In this document: positions 7,699 through 15,449 of the stretch, piece after piece
Numbering within the stretch: position 1 is the first letter of the stretch
How the letters are laid out: each line of letters starts with the position of its first letter
NCBI GenBank assembly: GCA_039024315.1
Contig: JBCCQN010000090.1
Location: 1 to 30,364, forward strand
Direction: 5' to 3'
DNA length: 30,364 bases
Source of the DNA: JBCAWW01 sp039024315
GTDB taxonomy: Bacteria; Bacteroidota; Bacteroidia; J057
Position numbers and translations under genes: made by a program
Notes under the pieces: model-generated
The model's input: the letters and a program-made list of their open reading frames with translations, nothing else
Told to the model about the DNA's origin: nothing
Databases searched by the model: none

Positions 7699-10265
7699 TT
7701 TACTTTATGAAGCGGATGGTAGTGCAATATCTGAGATTCACGATTGATGATAGGATTTTGCTTTTTGAATTTTGCTACCGCATCCTCCTCAGCTTCATTC
7801 TTTTTGTAGAATTGGTACTGCTCTTTCCATGCAAGCGAAGCTTCTGATTGCTTGCTTGCTCCACTCACTAACATCATACCGTAAATGGCTACTAAGGCTT
7901 CTGGATCGATCTCCAAAGCTCGGCGGTAATAAGATTCGGCCACTTCATATTGGCCCATCAAATATTGTAACTCGCCCAAATTGTTGAGAAGCAATAAATC
8001 ATTGGGATAAGTCTGCAATACATTTTCCCAAGCGACTTGAGCCGACTCATACGCTCCGAGCGCAAAATAAGTCTCGCCCAAAAAGTAAAAGACTTTGACA
8101 TTGTTAGGATATTCAAGGCGTAGGCTTTCTAAAAGTGATTGAGCCTTTGGCAAGTTGCCTTCTAGCAAATAAACTCGTGCCTGATTGAGCTTACCATCGG
8201 GCAGGTCAGGTCTGATCTTCTCTACCTGAACAAAGGCCGCTAAGGCTTGCTGATAGTTTTCTTCCCCCAATAATCCAATGCCGTAATTGTTCCATCTTTG
8301 CCACAAGGGCAAGGCAGGTTCATAAATTTGATCTAAGAATCGCAGGCTTTTCGCTACCTCAGTAATGGGAATAGAAGGTGCTTGCTCTTCCCCTTCAAAG
8401 CAAAACTCATTGTAAAAGTGATTGAATTTTCGTTGCTGTAAACTGATTTTGAGCCTTGTGACATTTTCCCCTTGGGGAACGCTAAAACTATATCTGACAA
8501 TTTGTGTCATCCCAGAGCGTACACTATTGTTTTGGACAGTAGCATACCACTCATGAACATTGCGCTTATCAATCAAATTGGACTCTTTATCAATCAAAAT
8601 CGCCCGGAGAAAATGGGCCGTGGAATCAACTTTTTGATCCAAGTCCAAACCGCCAGATTGTAGCAGGCGGGTCCCATCTGACCTCTCAGCCTCCATAGCC
8701 AGCCACCATTCATTACTATCATTGGTTCCAGCAGGTAGGTTGTGCCCGGTATTGGTATTGCTCAACAATACTACCACCCTTATCGCATCACCTCCTTTTA
8801 GAGGCGGTAAGCTATCATTGGGTCCAAAGACTACGCCATTGACTTCAATCTGAAAGATGTCTAATTGAGCGATATCATCTCGCAAAAAAGCTTGAGTAGC
8901 TGCTAGTTGTTCGGGATGTTTGTTGATGTAGGGTAGCGCTGTATTAGCGGCAGCAAAGCGGTGACTTTTGATCATCCCTAGCTCATTGCCTTTATCATGG
9001 GACGGTACGCTGGGCATATGGCAAGAAATACAAGTTTCCCGATCACGGGTATAAAAAGTGCGGGGATTTTGAGTCGAAAAGGAGCTGCTGTACCAAGCAT
9101 CATATTGGTTTTGCCCTCGTTTCCATCGGTATTCATTCACGCTTCGCGGAACGCTTACCTTGTGGCAAGAAGTGCAAAACTTTTCGCTTTGCAAGAAGGG
9201 CTTAAGTAAACTGGCGGCATGCGGTTCTGGCTTGGTCTGGATCAAAGCGTTCCGCAAAGCGGGGCTCTCTCCCCAAAAGGTATGGCTCATACTGAGGTAA
9301 TCTGGGTCTTGGAGATGATAATTACCATTGCCTTTTATGTCAGTAGCGGATTGGGTAGCATGACAGCTAAGACAGCTGATACCTTTTTCCCTCAATGGAT
9401 GTTCATTAATGAGTTTGAGGCCATCTCCTTGGATGGAACCACTCGCCAATAAAAGAGGATCGTGGCAAGAAGCACACCATTTCATTTTTTCAGGGCCATT
9501 GGCCGCAAGCAATACCTCAATGGATTTTTTATAGTAAGGGTTGTTAAAGGAAGAAAAATGATGAGCCGATTCATTCCATTGCTGATAGATGTCGGGATGA
9601 CAATTGCTTTGTCCACAAGAAAGAGAACCATCAAGCGCGGCCGGATGCAAATAATGCTCCTCCTCGATCACTAACTCAGCAGGCTTGATGGGATTGGCAG
9701 CGATTGCAGGGCCTTGCAAAGAGATGGGCCTGAAAGCAAAAATCATGATTATCAACAAAAACGCAGCCCAAGAAACGGTCCATTTGTAGGTTTTTTGCCA
9801 GTATTTAGAACGCCTGAAGGTAGTTTTGGAGAGGGGGATATAGAAATGAAATTTTTTCTTGCGCTTGGACTTCAGGTGGAGGAAAAAACCAAAAATACTC
9901 GCTATCACCGCAAGGACATGAACCCAAAGAATAAGCTGTTTTTGATCCGCAAAATCCTCATCATAAAGCAAAGCACCACTTAAAAATATTAGGAAGAGGG
10001 AAAAAGCCGTAAAACTACCTAAACTAGCTGCTTTGAGGTTCTCGCGATGAGGCATTTTGAGTAAGTGCAAGCTCAAAAAGGCCAGCAAGGGCAGCGTCAA
10101 AAGACTCCCAAGCGCCAGATGAAATATCAGACTACCTCGGTAAGCAGCGCCAAAAATATCATAATCCAGCACATACAGCAGGAGGCTATTGAGCCCCAAG
10201 ACGCTAAATAGTCCTAGGAGCACATAGATCAAATTGGCTTGCTGGTCCCGCTTTTTGGCTTTCAT
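7695..10265 (-). CDS. Membrane-anchored multiheme c-type cytochrome with TPR repeats
   Basis: 856 residues. Residues about 10-185 hold five predicted membrane helices. Histidines H49/H67 in helix 2 and H116/H130 in helix 4 are placed as in di-haem b-type four-helix bundles, though the 18-residue spacing in helix 2 is longer than usual. A periplasmic part follows with haem c sites CGQSNCH (C217-H223, CX4CH), CASCH (264-268), CLSCH (298-302), CTSCH (364-368) and CISCH (412-416). Residues about 430-640 look beta-rich, and about 660-810 carry TPR-like repeats (ALAAFVQVEKIRPDLPDGKLNQA, YYRRALEIDPEAL). It resembles the cytochrome c554-type multihaem/TPR proteins. A quinone-to-extracytoplasmic electron-transfer role is an inference. 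Its ATG directly abuts the stop of the CRTAC1-like lipoprotein gene (0-bp gap), so it is the last gene of a three-gene operon. The stop lies within the downstream hairpin. Confidence 0.85.
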   Translation of the reverse strand: MKAKKRDQQANLIYVLLGLFSVLGLNSLLLYVLDYDIFGAAYRGSLIFHLALGSLLTLPLLAFLSLHLLKMPHRENLKAASLGSFTAFSLFLIFLSGALLYDEDFADQKQLILWVHVLAVIASIFGFFLHLKSKRKKKFHFYIPLSKTTFRRSKYWQKTYKWTVSWAAFLLIIMIFAFRPISLQGPAIAANPIKPAELVIEEEHYLHPAALDGSLSCGQSNCHPDIYQQWNESAHHFSSFNNPYYKKSIEVLLAANGPEKMKWCASCHDPLLLASGSIQGDGLKLINEHPLREKGISCLSCHATQSATDIKGNGNYHLQDPDYLSMSHTFWGESPALRNALIQTKPEPHAASLLKPFLQSEKFCTSCHKVSVPRSVNEYRWKRGQNQYDAWYSSSFSTQNPRTFYTRDRETCISCHMPSVPSHDKGNELGMIKSHRFAAANTALPYINKHPEQLAATQAFLRDDIAQLDIFQIEVNGVVFGPNDSLPPLKGGDAIRVVVLLSNTNTGHNLPAGTNDSNEWWLAMEAERSDGTRLLQSGGLDLDQKVDSTAHFLRAILIDKESNLIDKRNVHEWYATVQNNSVRSGMTQIVRYSFSVPQGENVTRLKISLQQRKFNHFYNEFCFEGEEQAPSIPITEVAKSLRFLDQIYEPALPLWQRWNNYGIGLLGEENYQQALAAFVQVEKIRPDLPDGKLNQARVYLLEGNLPKAQSLLESLRLEYPNNVKVFYFLGETYFALGAYESAQVAWENVLQTYPNDLLLLNNLGELQYLMGQYEVAESYYRRALEIDPEALVAIYGMMLVSGASKQSEASLAWKEQYQFYKKNEAEEDAVAKFKKQNPIINRESQILHYHPLHKVK
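8468..8483 (-). repeat. Dispersed hairpin repeat, copy 4 (stem CCCC/GGGG)
   Basis: On the minus strand AGCGTT is followed by CCCC-AA-GGGG, a perfect stem with a 2-nt loop. It lies in the cytochrome gene, which reads it as SVPQG, the same frame as several other copies. Confidence 0.5.
9139..9156 (-). repeat. Dispersed hairpin repeat, copy 5 (stem CCGC/GCGT)
   Basis: On the minus strand AAGCGTT is followed by CCGC-GAA-GCGT, with three of four pairs. It lies just after the fourth haem site of the cytochrome and is read as SVPRSV. Copy 6 lies about 90 bp away in the opposite orientation. Confidence 0.5.
9245..9262 (+). repeat. Dispersed hairpin repeat, copy 6 (stem CCGC/GCGG)
   Basis: AAGCGTT is followed by CCGC-AAA-GCGG, a perfect stem. 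It lies in the cytochrome gene on the opposite strand to the gene, which reads it as ALRNALI. Confidence 0.55.
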
Positions 10266-12017
10266 CTAAAGCTTTGCTATAGGTTGGGCCTGATCTGCTC
10301 CTTGCTCCAAGAGCAAATACTGATCAAGCAAGGGATTTATCAAAAGGGTTTCACTAGCATCTGGCCAAGTCACCCGGCAAGAGTCTAGGCGTTCGGCGAA
10401 GCCGAGACCGAAAGTAAGAGCGAACTCCGACTGAGAAAGATAACCCTCAGAGGACTTGACATATTTTACCTGCCGTTGGCCATTGGCATAATAAAGCTCT
10501 ACTCTGCTACCAATGGCATTTTGATTGGCCTTTTTTGCCTTGAGCATAATGCGAAAAAAGTGGTGCTGCTGTGGGCTGTCATTACGGAGCAAGTGCAGCG
10601 GACCATTGTTTTCAGAAAGCAAGAGATCAAGATCTCCGTCCTGATCAATATCGGCAAAAGCAGAGGCTCGAGCCACCATATCTTCCTGCATTAGTCCCCC
10701 AATCTGCGAAGCTTGATCCTTAAAAACACCTTGTCCATTGTTGACAAAGAAGTGAGGCTTTTGGCGGAAGGAAATATCGGCTGCCTTTTTGGCGATATCG
10801 GTAAAGACATGACCATTGGCCGCAAATAAATCTTGGTCCCCGTCAAGGTCCGCATCAAAAAGACTCAAACCAAAAGTTAGCGTCAAAAAGCTGGGTTTTC
10901 CGATTTGAGAAGCATAGGCATTGTCCATAAACATACCATTGGCGAGGGCTTTATAGACAGAAATAGGTTGGCGGGAAAAGTTGCCCACCGCGATACTAGG
11001 ATAACCGCTATTGTCCATATCGCCAATAACAATCCCCATACCTGCTCTTGGTTTGCCTTTGCGATTAAAGGCGATGCCGGCCTCGGTACCAATTTCGGCA
11101 AAGGTGCCGTCCCCCAAATTGTGAAAAAGCAGGTCAGGCTGCATATCGTTGGCCAAAACTAGATCTAGCCAGCCATCTTGATCCACATCTATAGTAGCGG
11201 CTCCTAAAGTCTTGATGGGCGCGATGCCATTGGGTCCAACGAAGCCACACTTAGCCGTAGCATCCCTAAAACTACCATCCCCATTATTGTGATAAAAAAC
11301 ACCTTGCTCGCCTTCGTAGAGATTAGGATGGCAATAATTGTCGGAGACCCCATCAATGGAGCACCAAATATTACGATCCATTGCCTGATTCCATTTGATA
11401 TAATTGCCCACAAAGAGGTCTAAGAAGCCATCTCTGTCTGCATCAAAAAAGATAGCCGCAGTGCTCCAGACGGATTGACCAGCCACCCCTGCTTTAGTGG
11501 CTTGTTCAGAAAATTTACCGTTTTCATTGATCAATAAAAGGTTTTTACTCAGTGTAGTGACATAAACGTCATCATCACCATCATTGTCGATATCACCAAT
11601 CGTACACCCAAAAGCATAGGCTTTGAGCTTGGCAAGACCCGTCTCATGGCTAACATCAACAAAGGTCCCGTCTCCTTGATTTTGATAAAGATATAGCGCT
11701 TGCACACTTTGGTTTTGACTCTTGGTCCATGCTCCTCCGCCCACCACCAAGATATCTGGCAAAAAATCTTGATCATAATCGATAAAACTAGCTCCTCCCC
11801 CCATAATTTCAGGCATAAAAAACTCTCCATAGGCCCCAGATTCATGCTTGACTTTAAGCCCTGCAGCTTGCGTGATCTCACTGAATTTAATTGTAATATT
11901 TAAGGGGCTTGAGGTCTTTTTTGCTGCAGAAGATTGGGACTCAGTACTACTACTTTCTCCACAAGCTGAGCACAGTAGGCAGAGACAAAGTAACATGAAA
12001 GTCGGACGAAAAAGCAT
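10266..12017 (-). CDS. CRTAC1-like FG-GAP/ASPIC lipoprotein
   Basis: 583 residues. The N-terminus is a lipoprotein signal (MLFRPTFMLLCLCLLCSACGESSS, lipobox ending SAC), so it should be anchored in an outer or inner membrane leaflet. FG-GAP/VCBS motifs follow (DYDQDFLPDILV, DIDNDGDDDVYV, DADRDGFLDLFV, DVDQDGWLDLVL, DADLDGDQDLFA, DIDQDGDLDLLL), and then an ASPIC/UnbV domain at about 490-570 (NAIGSRVELYYANG ... LTFGLGFAERLDSCRVTWPD). It has no T9SS tail, unlike the FG-GAP proteins at 987-6724. Its start lies 12 bp after the stop of the larger FG-GAP gene, and its stop immediately precedes the cytochrome ATG, so the three are co-transcribed. Domain order matches cartilage acidic protein 1-like bacterial proteins, whose function is not established. 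A structural partner of the cytochrome is possible from the operon context alone. Confidence 0.87.
   Translation of the reverse strand: MLFRPTFMLLCLCLLCSACGESSSTESQSSAAKKTSSPLNITIKFSEITQAAGLKVKHESGAYGEFFMPEIMGGGASFIDYDQDFLPDILVVGGGAWTKSQNQSVQALYLYQNQGDGTFVDVSHETGLAKLKAYAFGCTIGDIDNDGDDDVYVTTLSKNLLLINENGKFSEQATKAGVAGQSVWSTAAIFFDADRDGFLDLFVGNYIKWNQAMDRNIWCSIDGVSDNYCHPNLYEGEQGVFYHNNGDGSFRDATAKCGFVGPNGIAPIKTLGAATIDVDQDGWLDLVLANDMQPDLLFHNLGDGTFAEIGTEAGIAFNRKGKPRAGMGIVIGDMDNSGYPSIAVGNFSRQPISVYKALANGMFMDNAYASQIGKPSFLTLTFGLSLFDADLDGDQDLFAANGHVFTDIAKKAADISFRQKPHFFVNNGQGVFKDQASQIGGLMQEDMVARASAFADIDQDGDLDLLLSENNGPLHLLRNDSPQQHHFFRIMLKAKKANQNAIGSRVELYYANGQRQVKYVKSSEGYLSQSEFALTFGLGFAERLDSCRVTWPDASETLLINPLLDQYLLLEQGADQAQPIAKL
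10388..10404 (+). repeat. Dispersed hairpin repeat, copy 7 (stem CGGC/GCCG)
   Basis: GGCGTT is followed by CGGC-GAA-GCCG, a perfect stem. The gene on the other strand reads it as GFAER within the conserved ASPIC motif FGLGxAExxDS, so part of the similarity could reflect protein conservation. Confidence 0.4.
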
Positions 12018-12029
12018 GATAAGTAAGGA

Positions 12030-15000
12030 TTAAGGGACGGGTGAAAAGGGAATGATTTGCAGACTGTCATCGTTCAAGGCGGCGATAAGGGAGGCCTTGT
12101 CCTGGAGTTGAAGCCAAGCCAGAGATTTGACGTCACCTTGTAAAAAGAGGCCACTTTGGTCGGCTGGTATGCTTATAAAACCACCTTTACCATCTCCCTT
12201 TAGCCACAATCCAACAGACGCATCATTGCGGGGGGTCTCTACCTCTGCAGCATATAGATTACCGGCTAAAACAAGGTCTAAAGCACCGTCTTGGTCTAAA
12301 TCTTTGACCAAAATGTCATTGACAGAAGAAATTTGACTAAGGTTGGGAAGTGGTTTCATCAACCATTGGTCTTTTCCTCGGTTTTCGATATAGACACTGC
12401 TAAAAGTGGTAGCGTGGTATTGAAGGGCATTTTGCAGGTTTTTGCGACCGTAAACATCAGGTAAGGTCGCAATAGCAAAGGAATGATAGTCTTTGTACTT
12501 CATTTCGATCGCAGGGATCTGCTCAGAGGAACATTGCCGACCGCGAAGGGGAAATTGCTCCCCGTCCTGTTGGTAGCCCAATACAATGTCAAGACGACCA
12601 TTGCCATCAAAGTCGCCAGAATAAACGCTAAATGGGGCCGCTTCGCTTGCTTGGTATTTGTAGTTGAGGCCTAGATTGCCCGCTATATAATCAAGGTCTC
12701 CATCTTGATCAAAATCTCCAGCAGCAAGGCTCTGCCACCAGCCCAAGCGTTCGGCGAAGCCGTAATCCTTGGTACGATCGACAAATCTATCTCCTTCTTG
12801 AGCCAAAAAGGTGAGCGGCATCCACTCGCCAGCGATAATTAAATCTAATTTTGCGTCCCCATTAAAATCGGTCCACAAGGCATCCGTAACCCGTCCTAGC
12901 GCTAATAAATCAGGAGCTAGCTTAGCAGTGAGGTTGACAAAGCGCAAGGCCTCGTCTTGGCCGCCTTCATTGCGTAATATATAACTATCCGTCGGTAATG
13001 GGTATTTTCCAGCTAACAGGCGCCCTCCCACAAATAAATCCAAATCTCCATCCCCATCAAAATCAGCCGCTCGGAGACAGGTCCCACTTAGTTGATATTC
13101 AGGTAGGCTGTTTTGGGCACGGATAAACTTACCGCCGCCCAAATTGAGGTAAATCCGATCCGTAAATAAATCGGGTCGTTCGATAAATTCATTGCCCCCA
13201 CTGACGACCATCAAGTCCAAGTCAGCGTCTCCATCAGCGTCGAAAAACAAAGCTTCGGTATCTTCGAAGAGGCTATCTGATTCCCACGGGCCTGGCAAGC
13301 GCTCAAAGCTATTATCGGCGGCTTGCAGCCATAAACTTGCTGGGGCACTGTAGGCATTACCGATAAAAAAATCATCCCGCCCGTCGCCATTCACATCCCC
13401 TACACTTAAGCCTGGCCCTAGTTTAGAAAGCTGATAAGGCAATAAGGGTTCGATACTGTAGTCATCGTAGGCGTTTTCTCGGTGCAGGAAGTTGACTTTA
13501 TCTGCTGCCAATGGAGCCTGAAATGGGCGTTCGGCGACTAGCCGTATTTCAGATTGGGGTACCGAAGAAGCATTTTGGTAATCTAGGGTCAATAACTGAT
13601 TGACTTTGAGTTGGTGCAAAAGCTCTTGGCGACCGTCAGGCCATATGATTTTTAATTGGTCAATCTGCTCATATTGGCCCAGCCCAAAGTGAAGGATAGG
13701 TTCGACCGCAGATTGAAAACCACGGCTTAGGCTGAGTTGTTGAAATTGGAGGGTTTCACCCAGTTTGATTTGCACTTTGGCTCCTAGACCAAGCGGATTG
13801 CGCTCTGGACCTAACAATTGCAGGCGTAGGAAATTTTGACCTGTAGTATGATTGACAAATAAGCCTGCGGTTTGATCCATATTGTTGGTCAGTAAATCAA
13901 GGTCGCCATCATTGTCCAGATCCGCATATGCAGCACCATGGGAGAAGCCCTTGAGATTAAGTCCCCATTTTACGCCTACATCGGCGAACGATAAATCTCC
14001 TTGATTTTGGAAGGCGTAATTTTCTATTGGTTCGGAAGGAATATCGCGATAATCTACACTATCTAAGCTGCGGGTGAAATTGATCTTCATTTTCATCGCA
14101 TTGTAGAAGTCCCGATTGTTGACATCCCTTTTGATACCGTTAGTGATAAAGGCATCTTTCCAGCCGTCATTATCTAAATCAGCCATTAAGCAGGCCCAGC
14201 TCCAATCGGTAGAGGCCAATTGCGCTAAACGGCTTACATTGCTGAAGATTTGCCGCCCCTCATGATTCGTTCCCCGATTTAGTTGAAGGCTATTGTACAT
14301 ATATTGATAATGGAACCCACTTTGAACAGTATTCCAAAATAAGGCCGGATTCATCGAAGACATATTTTCTTTGGAGCGGCGATTGTCCAATGGCGTCATA
14401 TCGACTTGCATCAGATCCAGAAGGCCATCATTGTTGTAATCTGCTGCATCGCAACCCATCCCAAAAAGGGAGGTTTGCGCTACCGAGTTTAACAATTCAT
14501 CCTTAAAAGTTCCATCACCCTGATTGACGAAAAATCGGTCGGGAGTGCTGAAGTCATTTGAAACATATAGATCATCAAAACCATCTTGATTAAAGTCGGC
14601 AGTGACGATCCCTAAACTAAGACCAAAATTGGCAATGCCTGAAGCTTCTGTAACATCTTCAAACACCCCATTACCTTTGTTTTCGTAAAGGTGATCGCTT
14701 TCCTCCCAAGCCAAGTTTTTCATCTTTTTGAGATAATATCGGTTCGTGCTGCCAAAGGGAGTGTTGGGATAATTGGCTACGTACAAATCCAGATCACCAT
14801 CGCGATCATAATCAAAAAATACCGATTGGATGGAGGCTCCTCCATCGGCAATTTGCCAATCAGCCGCCGCTTCGGAAAAGCTAAGTTTGCCCTCAGAGAG
14901 GCCGTTGTTGAGGTATAGTTGGTTTTGCCTATTGGTACCTATTCCAGATACGCAGAGATAGATATCTAGCCAACCATCTAAATTAATATCGACTAAGGTA

Positions 15001-15368
15001 ACGCCTGTGTACCATCTTCCATCCCCCGCGACCTTGGCTTGCTCAGTGACATCTTCAAATTGTAAATGATCGCGATTAAGATAAAGCTTATTCTCGACCA
15101 TATTACCTGTAAAGAAGACATCGGTCAGACCATCATTATTGAAATCTCCCGTGGCAACGCCTCCCCCCAAATAAAGATAGGGGTATTTGAAATAATTAAA
15201 TTCAGCACTTTCTGTGATCTGGTTATTGAAATCAATTCCAGATTGAGTAGCACTAATTTGCTCAAAATAGGTGGTGTTGGATGGTGTTTTTTCTTGCTGA
15301 CAGCCCAAAACTGATAAAAGCAAAAAAGCCCCCCAGAGTATCTGATATGCAAAATGATCCTTGTCCAT
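12030..15368 (-). CDS. Large FG-GAP/VCBS + ASPIC/UnbV lipoprotein
   Basis: About 1112 residues from the ATG at 15366-15368. I prefer this start because an ATG seven codons upstream lies inside a strong terminator-like hairpin. The N-terminus (MDKDHFAYQILWGAFLLLSVLGCQQE) is a lipoprotein signal. Two propeller-like blocks each hold about seven FG-GAP/VCBS motifs: DFNNDGLTDVFF, DINLDGWLDIYL, DYDRDGDLDLYV and others, then DVNGDGRDDFFI, DFDGDGDLDLFV, DLDQDGALDLVL and others. They flank a central ASPIC/UnbV domain at about 540-615 (NPLGLGAKVQI ... LHFGLGQYEQIDQLKIIWPDG). This two-block architecture is common in Bacteroidota next to SusC/SusD genes; its biochemical role is unknown. It is the first gene of the operon that continues with the CRTAC1-like lipoprotein (12-bp gap) and the multihaem cytochrome. 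It lies 81 bp downstream of SusD on the same strand, but the intervening hairpin suggests mostly separate transcription. Confidence 0.87.
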   Translation of the reverse strand: MDKDHFAYQILWGAFLLLSVLGCQQEKTPSNTTYFEQISATQSGIDFNNQITESAEFNYFKYPYLYLGGGVATGDFNNDGLTDVFFTGNMVENKLYLNRDHLQFEDVTEQAKVAGDGRWYTGVTLVDINLDGWLDIYLCVSGIGTNRQNQLYLNNGLSEGKLSFSEAAADWQIADGGASIQSVFFDYDRDGDLDLYVANYPNTPFGSTNRYYLKKMKNLAWEESDHLYENKGNGVFEDVTEASGIANFGLSLGIVTADFNQDGFDDLYVSNDFSTPDRFFVNQGDGTFKDELLNSVAQTSLFGMGCDAADYNNDGLLDLMQVDMTPLDNRRSKENMSSMNPALFWNTVQSGFHYQYMYNSLQLNRGTNHEGRQIFSNVSRLAQLASTDWSWACLMADLDNDGWKDAFITNGIKRDVNNRDFYNAMKMKINFTRSLDSVDYRDIPSEPIENYAFQNQGDLSFADVGVKWGLNLKGFSHGAAYADLDNDGDLDLLTNNMDQTAGLFVNHTTGQNFLRLQLLGPERNPLGLGAKVQIKLGETLQFQQLSLSRGFQSAVEPILHFGLGQYEQIDQLKIIWPDGRQELLHQLKVNQLLTLDYQNASSVPQSEIRLVAERPFQAPLAADKVNFLHRENAYDDYSIEPLLPYQLSKLGPGLSVGDVNGDGRDDFFIGNAYSAPASLWLQAADNSFERLPGPWESDSLFEDTEALFFDADGDADLDLMVVSGGNEFIERPDLFTDRIYLNLGGGKFIRAQNSLPEYQLSGTCLRAADFDGDGDLDLFVGGRLLAGKYPLPTDSYILRNEGGQDEALRFVNLTAKLAPDLLALGRVTDALWTDFNGDAKLDLIIAGEWMPLTFLAQEGDRFVDRTKDYGFAERLGWWQSLAAGDFDQDGDLDYIAGNLGLNYKYQASEAAPFSVYSGDFDGNGRLDIVLGYQQDGEQFPLRGRQCSSEQIPAIEMKYKDYHSFAIATLPDVYGRKNLQNALQYHATTFSSVYIENRGKDQWLMKPLPNLSQISSVNDILVKDLDQDGALDLVLAGNLYAAEVETPRNDASVGLWLKGDGKGGFISIPADQSGLFLQGDVKSLAWLQLQDKASLIAALNDDSLQIIPFSPVP
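12745..12762 (+). repeat. Dispersed hairpin repeat, copy 8 (stem CGGC/GCCG)
   Basis: AAGCGTT is followed by CGGC-GAA-GCCG, a perfect stem. It is near-identical to copy 7 although the surrounding gene region is an FG-GAP block, not an ASPIC domain (read as GFAERLG). Confidence 0.5.
13526..13544 (+). repeat. Dispersed hairpin repeat, copy 9 (stem CGGC/GCCG, 5-nt loop)
   Basis: GGCGTT is followed by CGGC-GACTA-GCCG, a perfect stem with a longer loop than other copies. It lies within the large FG-GAP lipoprotein gene. Confidence 0.4.
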
Positions 15369-15382
15369 ATCTTTGCCAAAAT

Positions 15383-15413
15383 GCCTCATCCCTTAATTGC
15401 TAAGGGATGAGGC
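15383..15413. terminator. Strong hairpin after SusD, probable terminator or attenuator
   Basis: GCCTCATCCCTTA (15383-15395) and TAAGGGATGAGGC (15401-15413) are perfect reverse complements around the loop ATTGC, giving a 13-bp stem. It lies about 37 bp downstream of the SusD stop and 15 bp upstream of the preferred start of the FG-GAP lipoprotein. Only a short T-run (ATTTTGG) follows on the minus strand, so termination may be partial and let some SusCD transcript read on. Confidence 0.7.
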
Positions 15414-15449
15414 GGTCTTTAACCATTACTAAAAAACTACTAATCTCTT

